A DNA stretch of 64,000 bases, taken from the NCBI RefSeq assembly GCF_037892425.1, contig NZ_JBBKTT010000001.1, positions 4,340,001-4,404,000 of the forward strand, given 5' to 3'. The position numbers and the translations under genes are program-made. The notes beneath the pieces are model-generated. The model saw only the letters and a program-made list of their open reading frames with translations, did not search any database and was not told where the DNA came from. The DNA is from Lacibacter sp. H375. GTDB lineage: Bacteria > Bacteroidota > Bacteroidia > Chitinophagales > Chitinophagaceae. This document shows, piece by piece, positions 52,097-62,000 of the stretch (position 1 is the stretch's first letter; each line of letters starts with the position of its first letter).

Positions 52097-54138
52097 GTGA
52101 TGTTTTGCAGGTATTGATAGATGCTTTGTTGCGCATTGATGCTGGTTCCATTTTGCCCGTTGACAGGAATAGTTTGTTGATCTGGCAAGAATTGAACGGC
52201 TTTATCATTATCAGACCACTGGATATCAAAATAATCAAGGATCTGTTTTCGGCAACCCGCATCTTTTACCGGAACACAAACTTCTACCCGGTGATACAGG
52301 TTTCTAGTCATAAGGTCTGCAGATCCTATATACACCGTTGCATTTTCATCTGAACCAAAAATAAATAATCGTGTATGCTCGAGAAACCTGTCAACAATCC
52401 GCCGCACTGTAATATGCTCACTTATGTCGGCAATTCCGGGAGCAACACAACAAACGCTTCGCACAATCAGATCCACTTTTACTCCGGCCTTACTTGCTTT
52501 ATACAACAACTTAATGATGCCCGGCTCTTCAAGGTTGTTTACTTTTATCCTGATGTGTGCCGGTTCCCCTTTCTTAGCTTTTTTTATTTCAAGCCCAACA
52601 CGTTTTTCCAACTCGTCTACCATATTAAATTGTGATACAAGCAGATCATTAAACTTCAATCTTGTATCCCCTATTTCGTTACGTCCCTTTTCAAGGAATT
52701 TAAATAGTGAAACTAATTCCTTAATAATTGACATATCAGAAGTCATCAACACATGATCGGTATAAAAACGGGCTGTTGATTCATTAAAATTTCCTGTACT
52801 GAGAACGGCATACGATAATTCATGGCCATCCACTTTTTTCTTCACCAGAGCAATTTTTGAATGTACTTTTATCTGTGGCAGACTGTACACCAGTTTAATC
52901 CCTGCTGCCTGCATGATCCGGCTCCATTCAATATTATTTGCTTCGTCAAAACGTGCTTTCAATTCTATAAACACCACAACATTCTTTCCATTTTTTGCTG
53001 CCCCTATTAAGGCATTAACAATATGTGAATCGGATGCCAGCCTGTAAAGTGTAATATAAATATCCGTTACATCTGCATCAACTGCAGCCTGGTTAAAAAA
53101 CGCCAACACGGGATTATATGATTGGTAAGGCAAATGCAATAACACATCCCGCTGTTCAAGTACATGAAAAATATCAGCACAATCGGTTATGCCCGTTGCT
53201 GTAAGTGGTTTTGCTTTTTCGAAATAAAGATTTTTCTGAAAAGATGGGAAAGCCGAAAGATCACTGAGGTGGTGATACCTGCCGCCCATAAACATATCCT
53301 CATACTTTACTTCAAAAGCTGCCATCAAAAACAATTGCAGGTTGCGTGGCATACCTTCCTCATACAAAAAACGGGAAGGCAACCCAATTTCCCTTTTCTT
53401 CAATTGTTTTTCAATTTTATTCAACAAATTGCCACTGTATTCATCTTTGAGATTAAGTTCAGCATCCCTGTTAAACTTTATACTATACACACTAAGTATC
53501 GTAAGTTTCGGAAACAGCAAACCCAGATTCTCCCGAATGATATCATCCAGGAAAATAACATATTCATCTCCTTCCAACGGAGTTAAAGAAAAAAAACGTT
53601 TTACTTTATCTGAAGGAATATTTACAATGGCCTGTTTTAATAAGCCGTGGCTCGGCTCTGTCAATGTTACCACAAAATAAAGTTGGTTGTTCTCCGGTAA
53701 AAATGACTGAAGACTTGATTCCAGAAATATGGGCTGAATAAATGCCAATACATCCGATAGGAAAATCTCTTTGATCTCTTTTTTGTGTTCTGCTCTTATT
53801 TCTGAGTTGTAATAAAAAACAATACCGTTGGTCTTTAATTCGGGAATGATTTCCTGGGTAAGAACATGGCCGAAATGCATCAGCTGACGGTTGATCTCAT
53901 TCTTAATTTTTTCCGCTGTATCATCGGCCATTACAACGCTTGCTTTATTTCTTGTCTTCTCATTTATTTTAGAAAACGCAAAGACAGACGGATATCTTAC
54001 TCTGAAAAACTCATCTAGGTTACTGGAGAAGATGGACAGGAATTTCATCCGTTCATACAGCGGAACGGTTTTGTCGGATGCTTCCTGCAATACTCTGAAG
54101 TTAAATCCTAACCAACTCATGTCTCTGTTATGTAACAT
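52093..54138 (-). CDS. ppk: Polyphosphate kinase 1
   Basis: A 681-residue enzyme that reversibly builds polyphosphate from ATP. The N-domain opens with NRDMSWLGFNFRVL, and GMPRNLQLFLMA follows. The phospho-His is His426 in PQIKVHSKIALV. The C-domain has LSTGNFNESTARFYTDH and MTRNLYHRVEV. Length is normal (family ~680-700). It sits inside an operon: nine bases after the HD-PycTM gene and overlapping the cyclase gene. Polyphosphate supports stress survival and phosphate storage. Confidence 0.95.
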   Translation of the reverse strand: MLHNRDMSWLGFNFRVLQEASDKTVPLYERMKFLSIFSSNLDEFFRVRYPSVFAFSKINEKTRNKASVVMADDTAEKIKNEINRQLMHFGHVLTQEIIPELKTNGIVFYYNSEIRAEHKKEIKEIFLSDVLAFIQPIFLESSLQSFLPENNQLYFVVTLTEPSHGLLKQAIVNIPSDKVKRFFSLTPLEGDEYVIFLDDIIRENLGLLFPKLTILSVYSIKFNRDAELNLKDEYSGNLLNKIEKQLKKREIGLPSRFLYEEGMPRNLQLFLMAAFEVKYEDMFMGGRYHHLSDLSAFPSFQKNLYFEKAKPLTATGITDCADIFHVLEQRDVLLHLPYQSYNPVLAFFNQAAVDADVTDIYITLYRLASDSHIVNALIGAAKNGKNVVVFIELKARFDEANNIEWSRIMQAAGIKLVYSLPQIKVHSKIALVKKKVDGHELSYAVLSTGNFNESTARFYTDHVLMTSDMSIIKELVSLFKFLEKGRNEIGDTRLKFNDLLVSQFNMVDELEKRVGLEIKKAKKGEPAHIRIKVNNLEEPGIIKLLYKASKAGVKVDLIVRSVCCVAPGIADISEHITVRRIVDRFLEHTRLFIFGSDENATVYIGSADLMTRNLYHRVEVCVPVKDAGCRKQILDYFDIQWSDNDKAVQFLPDQQTIPVNGQNGTSINAQQSIYQYLQNIT

Positions 54139-54147
54139 ACTTTAATA

Positions 54148-55416
54148 TTAAAATGGCGAAACAGATTGAGGTGTTATATTACTACTCGCTGTTGAGTTGT
54201 TAATAAAGATCGCCAGACCAAAGGCCAGCACAGAAACTACAATGCCAATCATAAAAACATTATAAGCCAGCCTTACCAGTTTGTACTTTCTTCCCAACAC
54301 TGTTCCTAATGTATAAATATCTTTGATGAGCGAACCATACAGGTAATCTGTATCTTTCATCATTTCACGCATCGCAACATTGTAATCCTCAAAAGAAGTT
54401 TTATAGAAATTTCCAAAGAACAGAAGATTTGTTTTTTTCTCAGCAACATCCTGGCTCGTAAACTTACCCTCTGTTACTTTGGGGCGTGTAGCGATAATGG
54501 AGATCACAATAGTTGCTACGGAAACCATTAAAAAAATAATTGTAGGTATTGTCAGATAAGGTGTTTCTTCAAGCCTGCGTAACAATACACTTAAAATAAC
54601 AGATATAATGATCGCATTCACTGATATAAGAATATGCGCTTTACTATCGGCCATATCACTCAGGTGAAAATGATTGGTTGATGTAAGGCGAAGCATGGTT
54701 TGAATACCTTTTGACATTAACCCTCCATTATCTTTTTCTATCTTCGCAAGACTGAGTTCAGCTTCTGTTTTATCTGACGCTGCTTTCTCTGCTGCGGCTT
54801 TCTCTGCCGTTGTTTCGTCCGATTTTTTATGTAGCTTCTTCATATTTTTATTTTTTCGTTCGTCCAAAAGATCTTTACAATATTTCGTATAAAACTCATG
54901 CTTGGTTAGTAGGTTTATTGATTTAGCGATCCACTCGTGTTCAGTAAGATCTGGATTTTTCACTTTATACTCTTCCCATACAAGTTGATTGGTATTTTTG
55001 AAATCCTTGGTACCCAAGTGGTACGTATCTGCATCACAAATGATCTGAAACAATAAACTACTGTGGTTACGTGGAGGGCGGGTAGCCAGGATACATTGTT
55101 TTATTTTTTCAATCAACTGTTCATCGTTGGCATATTCTTTCATATATGCCTCCATGAGCTCTACGCTTTTTTCTTCATGATGTTCGGGTTCTGTAAAGAG
55201 GTAACCGGTATCATGAAACCATGCAGCAACATATACAGCCAGCATATCATTTTCGCTGAGATAATAGTGGCCCGCAATTTCCTTGGTGCGGTCAACCACA
55301 TGAATGGTATGCGCCAGGTTATGGAAATGCAGATCAGGCATGGGATGTTCCTGGAACATTGTGGTTACATATTGTTCCGTTTTTTTATAAAAATCTGTTG
55401 AAATCATCGTCGTCAT
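54148..55416 (-). CDS. HD phosphohydrolase fused to PycTM/DUF5706-like membrane effector domain
   Basis: A 422-residue protein. The HD domain (~25-180) has His36, His68-Asp69 and Asp128/Asp130 in FHNLAHTIHVVD, WFHDTGY and ICDADTYH, so the metal site appears intact. A charged KEA-rich linker (~185-228) follows. The C-terminal part begins ADSKAHILISVNAIIISVIL (~257-276) and has three membrane helices, resembling DUF5706, the PycTM Pycsar effector domain. PycTM binds a cyclic pyrimidine nucleotide and damages the membrane. The start overlaps the preceding gene by one base (TAATG). Confidence 0.78.
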   Translation of the reverse strand: MTTMISTDFYKKTEQYVTTMFQEHPMPDLHFHNLAHTIHVVDRTKEIAGHYYLSENDMLAVYVAAWFHDTGYLFTEPEHHEEKSVELMEAYMKEYANDEQLIEKIKQCILATRPPRNHSSLLFQIICDADTYHLGTKDFKNTNQLVWEEYKVKNPDLTEHEWIAKSINLLTKHEFYTKYCKDLLDERKNKNMKKLHKKSDETTAEKAAAEKAASDKTEAELSLAKIEKDNGGLMSKGIQTMLRLTSTNHFHLSDMADSKAHILISVNAIIISVILSVLLRRLEETPYLTIPTIIFLMVSVATIVISIIATRPKVTEGKFTSQDVAEKKTNLLFFGNFYKTSFEDYNVAMREMMKDTDYLYGSLIKDIYTLGTVLGRKYKLVRLAYNVFMIGIVVSVLAFGLAIFINNSTASSNITPQSVSPF

Positions 55417-58400
55417 TAAAACACAAGTTTAAATTTTGAAGCAAGTGAAAAGTTGAACAGTTTATCCTCAGGCGAAAAACCCGCAGTTAACGAAAGCATT
55501 GTTATTCCATATGGAACAAAATATAAACCTCCTCCATATGCCCCATGCCATTTACGTGAACTTTCGCCTTTATACCAAACTCTTCCGATGTCGTAAAAAC
55601 CCATGAGTCCCACATCACCTGGCAGAATATGTGTTTGCGATTTAAATAATTTCACTCTTAACTCTGTACTTGCATATAACGTTGATGATCCGGCAAACCT
55701 GTTTTTTCTATAACCTCTGAGAAAGTTGTGTGAGCCGAGACTCAATGCCTGGAAATAATCGAAGTTCTTTGTGAATATATGCCCGCCACCCAAACGAAAG
55801 ATGGCACCAACTCTTGCATCATCTTTTAAACTGGCATAAATGCTTATGTCAGAAGTAAACCTCGTGAGATTACTTGCATATTTTTTCAGGCCATACATTG
55901 AAGCGAGTTCGGTATACCACGTCATTCCACGTGTAGGGAAAACGTCATTGTTCACATAATTAATATCGAATCTTGCTTTGGCGCCGAGGTATTGTTTGGT
56001 TCCGTAAACATCTGTAGAGTCGGTACCAATGTTTGCCGGTTCACCCAGTATGCGTTTGCTGTTATCTTTATACTTGCTCCAATATTGCGAGTAACTAGGC
56101 CCAATAGCCATTTGTATCATACTGCCCGATCTCTTTCGCATGAGAGCATCAATTTCAAAGAAGCTATAGCGTACCCTGTAAAAATCGGCTGACTTGTTTT
56201 TATCATAAACCGATCTGTTACCAAAGCCAAAGAAATTATTGATGGTTGGGTTCACAAATTCCGAGCGAACGACCAGGTCATTTCTAAAAAGCACTTTGTT
56301 AAATGTGCCGTTATAATTTATACGATAGGCATCTTTCATTGGCGCATATAATACAGACAGCCGTTGATCAGTTGAATAGGGATCTTTTCTGAAACCATAA
56401 GTTCTTAGTCCGATCCCTGCGCCAACTAAAAGAGCATCTTCCGTATTATGACCAAGCTCAAAGAAAGGCCGCAGGCGGTTATACCTGTAGTCGGTCATTC
56501 GATAAGCATTTACAGAAGGATCAGGTGAGAATTCTGTTTTACTTTTTACATGATTGATACTTGCATTGTTTTCATGCGAAATATCGTACACTTTGTTTTT
56601 TATATTTCCTTTCAGGTTAAAAGTATCATTGCCTTTACCCCCAATGATGCGCAACAGTATGTTTGATGTAACATCCGCATCTATTTCAAACTTATCGTTT
56701 CCATTCAATCCATATAAACGTATTTCTTTTGTTGTATTTTCATTGAACACCCTTGTATACATAACCGAAGCTGAATCGGTCGTATTCACTTTTTTATAAG
56801 CTGTTACCTGCAATCCGTCGGGATGTTTTTTTACATGAAAATATTCTGACTTGTTGCTGCCCGTTACGGTAACCACTTTCGAAATAAATTTATAATAGGT
56901 CATTGCTTCTTTGAGCAGCTGATCCCTGCGGCTCTTCAATTTATCAGCAACCGTTTTTCCATCAATTGCATAAATGGGTTGCGGAAATTTCTTCACTGCA
57001 TTTTCAATAACAGAATCCACCATCCTGCTCTGAAACTCTTTGGTGATGGTTTCCCATGCTTTTTCATCAAGATGATTCATAAAAAACCTGTCGAAATCTC
57101 TTGCCTGGTAATTGAACTTGTTGATCTGTTCTACTTTAGATTCAAACCCTTGCAAAAAAGGCATTATTCGTTTTGATACTTTGTCGATCAAAAAGCCATC
57201 AGGGTTGGCAAATGCCTGGTTCCTGTCTCGTGGTATTGGAAAATATAATTTACCTACACCGGTATCAGTAGTTCCCCATTCCCATTGACCAGCATGCCTG
57301 TCCCAATCGCCAATGAGCATATCAAGTAATCGTGCGGTGAGCACTTTCTCCTGGTCAACATGATGCTCATTATCTTCCAGCATTGTATTAATGATATTAC
57401 CCGTGCTTTTTGCATTTTCCCAACCTGCTCCGGGAGCCCGCATTTCAAGAAGTACAACAGTATTGGCAAAAGTTTTTCGGTATAAGCCCAATGCAGGATC
57501 ATCTGGTACGTAAAAGAATTCAGGTACAGCAGCAGGCACTCCAGCCGCGGTTGCTAAACCCGGTACTACTAAAGGCGCATGTGGATGACTTGCTGAAACC
57601 ATATCCTGCACCATCTCTTTTGATAAGGAGTTTCTTAATTCAGGAGGAACAATTTTCTCAACGTCTTTCTCAACTGACCTGATGGTCCATTCTTTCCCAT
57701 TTTTATCTACCAGCTGCAACGACTTTGATTGTTTACCTCCACTTAAACCTTTAATTGTAAATCCACCTTTTTCCTTGCGGATATTAAATTCCTGCATTCT
57801 GATTGGTGTACTCCATTGTTGCCGATAATTCTGGCCCAGAAAAAATTTCTGAAACCCCGAGTTGGGCTTATATTTTTCACTGGCGGAAATAACCACGCTG
57901 TCTCTGAATTTATAAGCTACCTCCCTTGTATTTTCAGCAGGTTTCGCAGGAAGTTTTGAAAAATCAAGAATATGATTTGAATAATCCATTCGTGTAGAAT
58001 CGTTTTCAACAACATACACGTTGGCCTGCACTTTTTTATTTTTTGAAATATCCAATGTTATATACCCCGCTAGCGGTGACGCATACAGGGTGTTTTTTCC
58101 TTTTGATACTCTTGAATTTTTAGCAGCACTACCGCTGGTGATATAATTATACCCGCTGTCCTGAATGATCTGCAAAGAATGATCGTGACCCGCAACAAAA
58201 ATTACATTGTCGTGTCCTTTCACCACGCTTTCAATTTCAGACACCATTGCCTGGTAAGGAGGACTTTTTAAATCCTGCTCAACTCCAAACACGGCTCTTG
58301 TTAAAGGATAAATAGAACCTACAACCGGTAACGGGATGTATAGGTAGTCCCGCATATCAGTAAAAGGAAAAATATGTTGCTTCCATGTAAAATATCCTCC

Positions 58401-59081
58401 GTGCGGACTATAAGTTCTGAAGGTGTGATGAAATGCGATCAACACCAGCTTACCTGAATTTCGTGTAAGTATATCTTCTAACTGAACCAGCACTTCATCC
58501 TTTGTCTTATATGGACAGTCTGATTCAACGCCGGGTTTATCACCTAAATGCAGCCACCATTGCGTATCCATCATCACCAGTGAAACATCATTTGTAATTT
58601 TTGCTTCAACAGGACCGGGGCATCCATCCCGTGGAAACATTTTTACATTTTCATTTCCTAAATAATCAATATAAGATTGCTCTCTTAAGATAGATTCCCA
58701 TCCATTCGAACTACCAACAGCCCAATCATGATTACCGGGAACAAAATAGACTTTTGCTTTGCTCTTGCCTGCAATATTGATCTGCGAATCAAGTGGCGCT
58801 TTTGCAATTTCAAAAGTTGGCAATGAATTATCAGGCAACCCAGTTTTATAAAGATTATCACCAAGATAGACGATCGTTGTTTTCTCATTCAGCGGAATGT
58901 TCTTTTTAACTGAATTTACTACCGGATGTTTTCCATTGGTCAACTGCCCAGCATCACCAATTAAAATGATCCTTGCCTGCAAGGTGTCCTGTGCATGAAC
59001 AACGGTATGCAATAAAAAAAGAATACAGAAGCATAAACTGCTGATGATAATTTTTTGTCTGCTGTTTCGGTCTGTTTTCAT
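55416..59081 (-). CDS. Phosphoesterase / kinase-like / Omp85 fusion, active-site-intact copy
   Basis: A 1221-residue protein with signal peptide (IIISSLCFCILFLLHTVVHAQ). The N-terminal calcineurin-like phosphoesterase (~35-310) keeps all motifs: IGDAGQ (Asp43), LGDN (Asp75), GNHDW (117-119), HHTF and GHDHS (298-301). The middle (~430-700) has SLQLVDKNGKEWTIRS and DWDRHAGQW (592-600) with PRDRNQ, resembling CotH/PI3K-like kinases but with Asn as the second acidic ligand. The C-terminus is an Omp85/BamA barrel with LRGYRKNRF. ATG at 59081 starts four bases after the previous gene. Confidence 0.75.
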   Translation of the reverse strand: MKTDRNSRQKIIISSLCFCILFLLHTVVHAQDTLQARIILIGDAGQLTNGKHPVVNSVKKNIPLNEKTTIVYLGDNLYKTGLPDNSLPTFEIAKAPLDSQINIAGKSKAKVYFVPGNHDWAVGSSNGWESILREQSYIDYLGNENVKMFPRDGCPGPVEAKITNDVSLVMMDTQWWLHLGDKPGVESDCPYKTKDEVLVQLEDILTRNSGKLVLIAFHHTFRTYSPHGGYFTWKQHIFPFTDMRDYLYIPLPVVGSIYPLTRAVFGVEQDLKSPPYQAMVSEIESVVKGHDNVIFVAGHDHSLQIIQDSGYNYITSGSAAKNSRVSKGKNTLYASPLAGYITLDISKNKKVQANVYVVENDSTRMDYSNHILDFSKLPAKPAENTREVAYKFRDSVVISASEKYKPNSGFQKFFLGQNYRQQWSTPIRMQEFNIRKEKGGFTIKGLSGGKQSKSLQLVDKNGKEWTIRSVEKDVEKIVPPELRNSLSKEMVQDMVSASHPHAPLVVPGLATAAGVPAAVPEFFYVPDDPALGLYRKTFANTVVLLEMRAPGAGWENAKSTGNIINTMLEDNEHHVDQEKVLTARLLDMLIGDWDRHAGQWEWGTTDTGVGKLYFPIPRDRNQAFANPDGFLIDKVSKRIMPFLQGFESKVEQINKFNYQARDFDRFFMNHLDEKAWETITKEFQSRMVDSVIENAVKKFPQPIYAIDGKTVADKLKSRRDQLLKEAMTYYKFISKVVTVTGSNKSEYFHVKKHPDGLQVTAYKKVNTTDSASVMYTRVFNENTTKEIRLYGLNGNDKFEIDADVTSNILLRIIGGKGNDTFNLKGNIKNKVYDISHENNASINHVKSKTEFSPDPSVNAYRMTDYRYNRLRPFFELGHNTEDALLVGAGIGLRTYGFRKDPYSTDQRLSVLYAPMKDAYRINYNGTFNKVLFRNDLVVRSEFVNPTINNFFGFGNRSVYDKNKSADFYRVRYSFFEIDALMRKRSGSMIQMAIGPSYSQYWSKYKDNSKRILGEPANIGTDSTDVYGTKQYLGAKARFDINYVNNDVFPTRGMTWYTELASMYGLKKYASNLTRFTSDISIYASLKDDARVGAIFRLGGGHIFTKNFDYFQALSLGSHNFLRGYRKNRFAGSSTLYASTELRVKLFKSQTHILPGDVGLMGFYDIGRVWYKGESSRKWHGAYGGGLYFVPYGITMLSLTAGFSPEDKLFNFSLASKFKLVF

Positions 59082-59085
59082 ATAA

Positions 59086-62000
59086 TTAAAACACGAGTTT
59101 AAGTTTAGAGCCAAGCGAGAAATTAAACAAGCTTTCTTCAGGTGAAAAACCAACAGTAAATGACATCATAACCACACCATAGGGAACAAAATAAAATCCA
59201 CCACCGTAAGCAGGATGCCATTTATTTGACTCTTCACCTTTGTGCCATACTCTACCCACCTCATAAAATCCCATTAACCCCACATCACCAGGAAGCACAT
59301 ATGATTTTGACTTAAATAACTTTAATCTCAATTCTGAACTTGCATAAGCAGTTGATGATCCTGAAAATCTGTTTTTCCTGTAACCTCTCAGGAAATTATG
59401 AGCGCCAATATTGAGTGCCTGAAAATATTCATAGTCCTTGCTGAAAATATGACCACCGCCTAACCGAAAGATTGCGCCTAATCTTCCCGGATCTCTAAAA
59501 CTTGCATAGATGGTAACATCAGAGGTTAGCTTACTGAGGTTATGCGTGCCTTTTCTGAATCCATACATCGATGTAAATTCAGAAAACCACGTAATACCAC
59601 GGGTAGGGAAAATTTCACTATTCACAAAATCGATATCGAACCTGGCTTTTGCCCCGAGATATTCTTTTACTCCATATATACTTGCAGAGTCCGTGCCAAT
59701 TACATCGGGAGTTGCTAGTATTCGTTTGCTGTTATCTCTGAACTTGCTCCAGTATTGATAATAACTTGGACCAACAGAAATTGATACTATTTCATTGAAT
59801 CTTTTACGAAGCAGCAGATCTGCTTCAAAATATCTGTAGCGTACCCTGTAAAATTCAATTGTCTTACTCTTCTCAAAAACAGTTTCATTACCAAGTCCAA
59901 AAAAGTTACTGATTGATGGGTTCACCAATTCGGCACGTATCAACAAATCATTTTTAAACAACACTTTATTAAACGTACCAACATATCTCAGTCGATACGC
60001 TCCCCTTGCTGGAGAAAAAAGCGTTGTGAGCTTTTGATCAGTTGCATAGGGATCTTTTCTGAAACCAAAAGTTCTTAATGCAAATCCTGCGCCAAGCAAA
60101 AGGCCATCTTCAGGATTAAAACCAATATCAATTTGAGGAAACCGTCTCCGGTTATACTGGAATTCAGTACCTCTGTATAAATTAATGGATGGGTCTGATG
60201 AAAACTCTCTGTTTGTTCTTTTTAAATTTATTGTGTGATTATCTTCTGTTTTAAGATCATATACAATGTTCTTTATGTTGCCTTTCAGATCAAATGTATC
60301 ATTGCCCTTACCACCTATGATACGTAATTTAATTTTTGAGGAAACATCAGCATCTATTTCAAATTTGTCATCACCGTTCAACCCAAACAATCTTATTTCT
60401 TTTGTTACATCTTCTTTAAATATCCTGGTGAACATCACAGAAGCAGAATCGTTACCATCTTTTTTCTTATAGGCCGTAACCTGTAAACCTTCCGGATGAT
60501 TTTTTACATGAAAAAATTCTGATTTACCACTGCCGGTTACAGTAACAACTTTTGAAATAAACCTGTAGTAAGTGATGGCATCATTAACAAGATGATCTCT
60601 TCGACTCTTTAATTTATCTGCAATGATCTTTCCATCCATTGCATAAATGGGTTCGGGAAAATTTTTAAGCGAATTGTCAATTACCTCATCTGTCATCTTT
60701 TGAGTGAAGTTTTCGCTGATCCTTCTCCAGGCCTTTTCGTCGAGGTTATTCATTAAAGTGCGGTCGAAATCTTTTGCCTGTGAATTAAACCCATTCACAT
60801 TTTTGATAGTGCTTTTAAAACCTTGCAAAGCGGGGATCAACCTTTTTGATAATTTCCATAGCAGTACTCCATCCGAATTAAAAAAAGCCTGGTCTCTGTC
60901 TCTCGGAATAGGAAAGTACAGTTTGCCTTTGCCTGTATCAGAAGTACCAAATCTCCATTGGCGGCCATGCCTGTCAAAATCACCAATGAAAATGTCGAAT
61001 AATCTAGCGTTCAATACTTTTTCCTGATCAACATGATGATCATTATCTTCCAGCATTTTATTGATCACTTTTGCGGTTGTCTTTACATCTTGTAACCCTG
61101 CGCCCGGGTTTCTGTTCTCAAGCATTACAACTGTATTAGCAAATAATTTTCTGTATCGTCCCAGTGCAGGATCATCGGGCACGTACAAAAATTCATATTC
61201 AGATGTAAGTACATCAACCGCTTTTCCCAGACCAGGCAACACCACCGGTCCATGAGGGTGACTTGCAGAAAGAACATCCTGTGCAATGAATTGGGCCAAT
61301 GAATTTCTAAAATTGAAAGGCACTCCTTTTGTAAGATCTTTTTCTATTGATCTTATTACCCAGTTTGTTCCGTTTTTGTCTGTCATTTGAAGCGACCTGC
61401 TTTGGTTGCCTCCCCCTATGCCCTCTATCTTGAGTCCACCCTTTTCTTTTTGGATGTTAAATTCTCTCATCTTAATAGGCGTGTTCCATTCTTTACGATA
61501 GTTGTTACCCATGAACCATTTTCGGAAACCAGATGTTGTTTCGTATCGCTCACTCGCAGAAACCACCACGCTATCTTTATACTTATAATCAACCTCTCTG
61601 GTAATACTAGCTTCAAGTACAATTTTTTTGGAGAAATCAAGAATATGTTTTGAAAAATCAATCCTGGCAACATCATCTTCAACTACATACACATTTGCCT
61701 GCACATTCTTTTTATTTGAAACATCAAGCGTAATAAAACCCGGTTCTGAAGAGGCATATAAACTGTTACTTCCTTTTGATACCCGTGCATACTTATTACC
61801 ACTTCCGCTGGTGATATAGTTATAACCGCTATCCTGTATGATCTGTAACGAAGGATCATGACCGCCTACATAAATTACATATGGATATGATTTTACAATT
61901 CGTTCGATCGATGTGATCATTGACTGATAAAGTGGATGGCGCAGATCTTGTTTTACACTAAGCACAGACTTTGTTATGGGATATAATGAACCTACAACCG

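Noticed and set aside
50287-55416. A classical Pycsar phage-defence system
   Set aside because: The cyclase and the PycTM-like protein are split by ppk and accompanied by surface enzymes. The cyclase is membrane-bound, unlike typical PycC. Called only as a related signalling unit.
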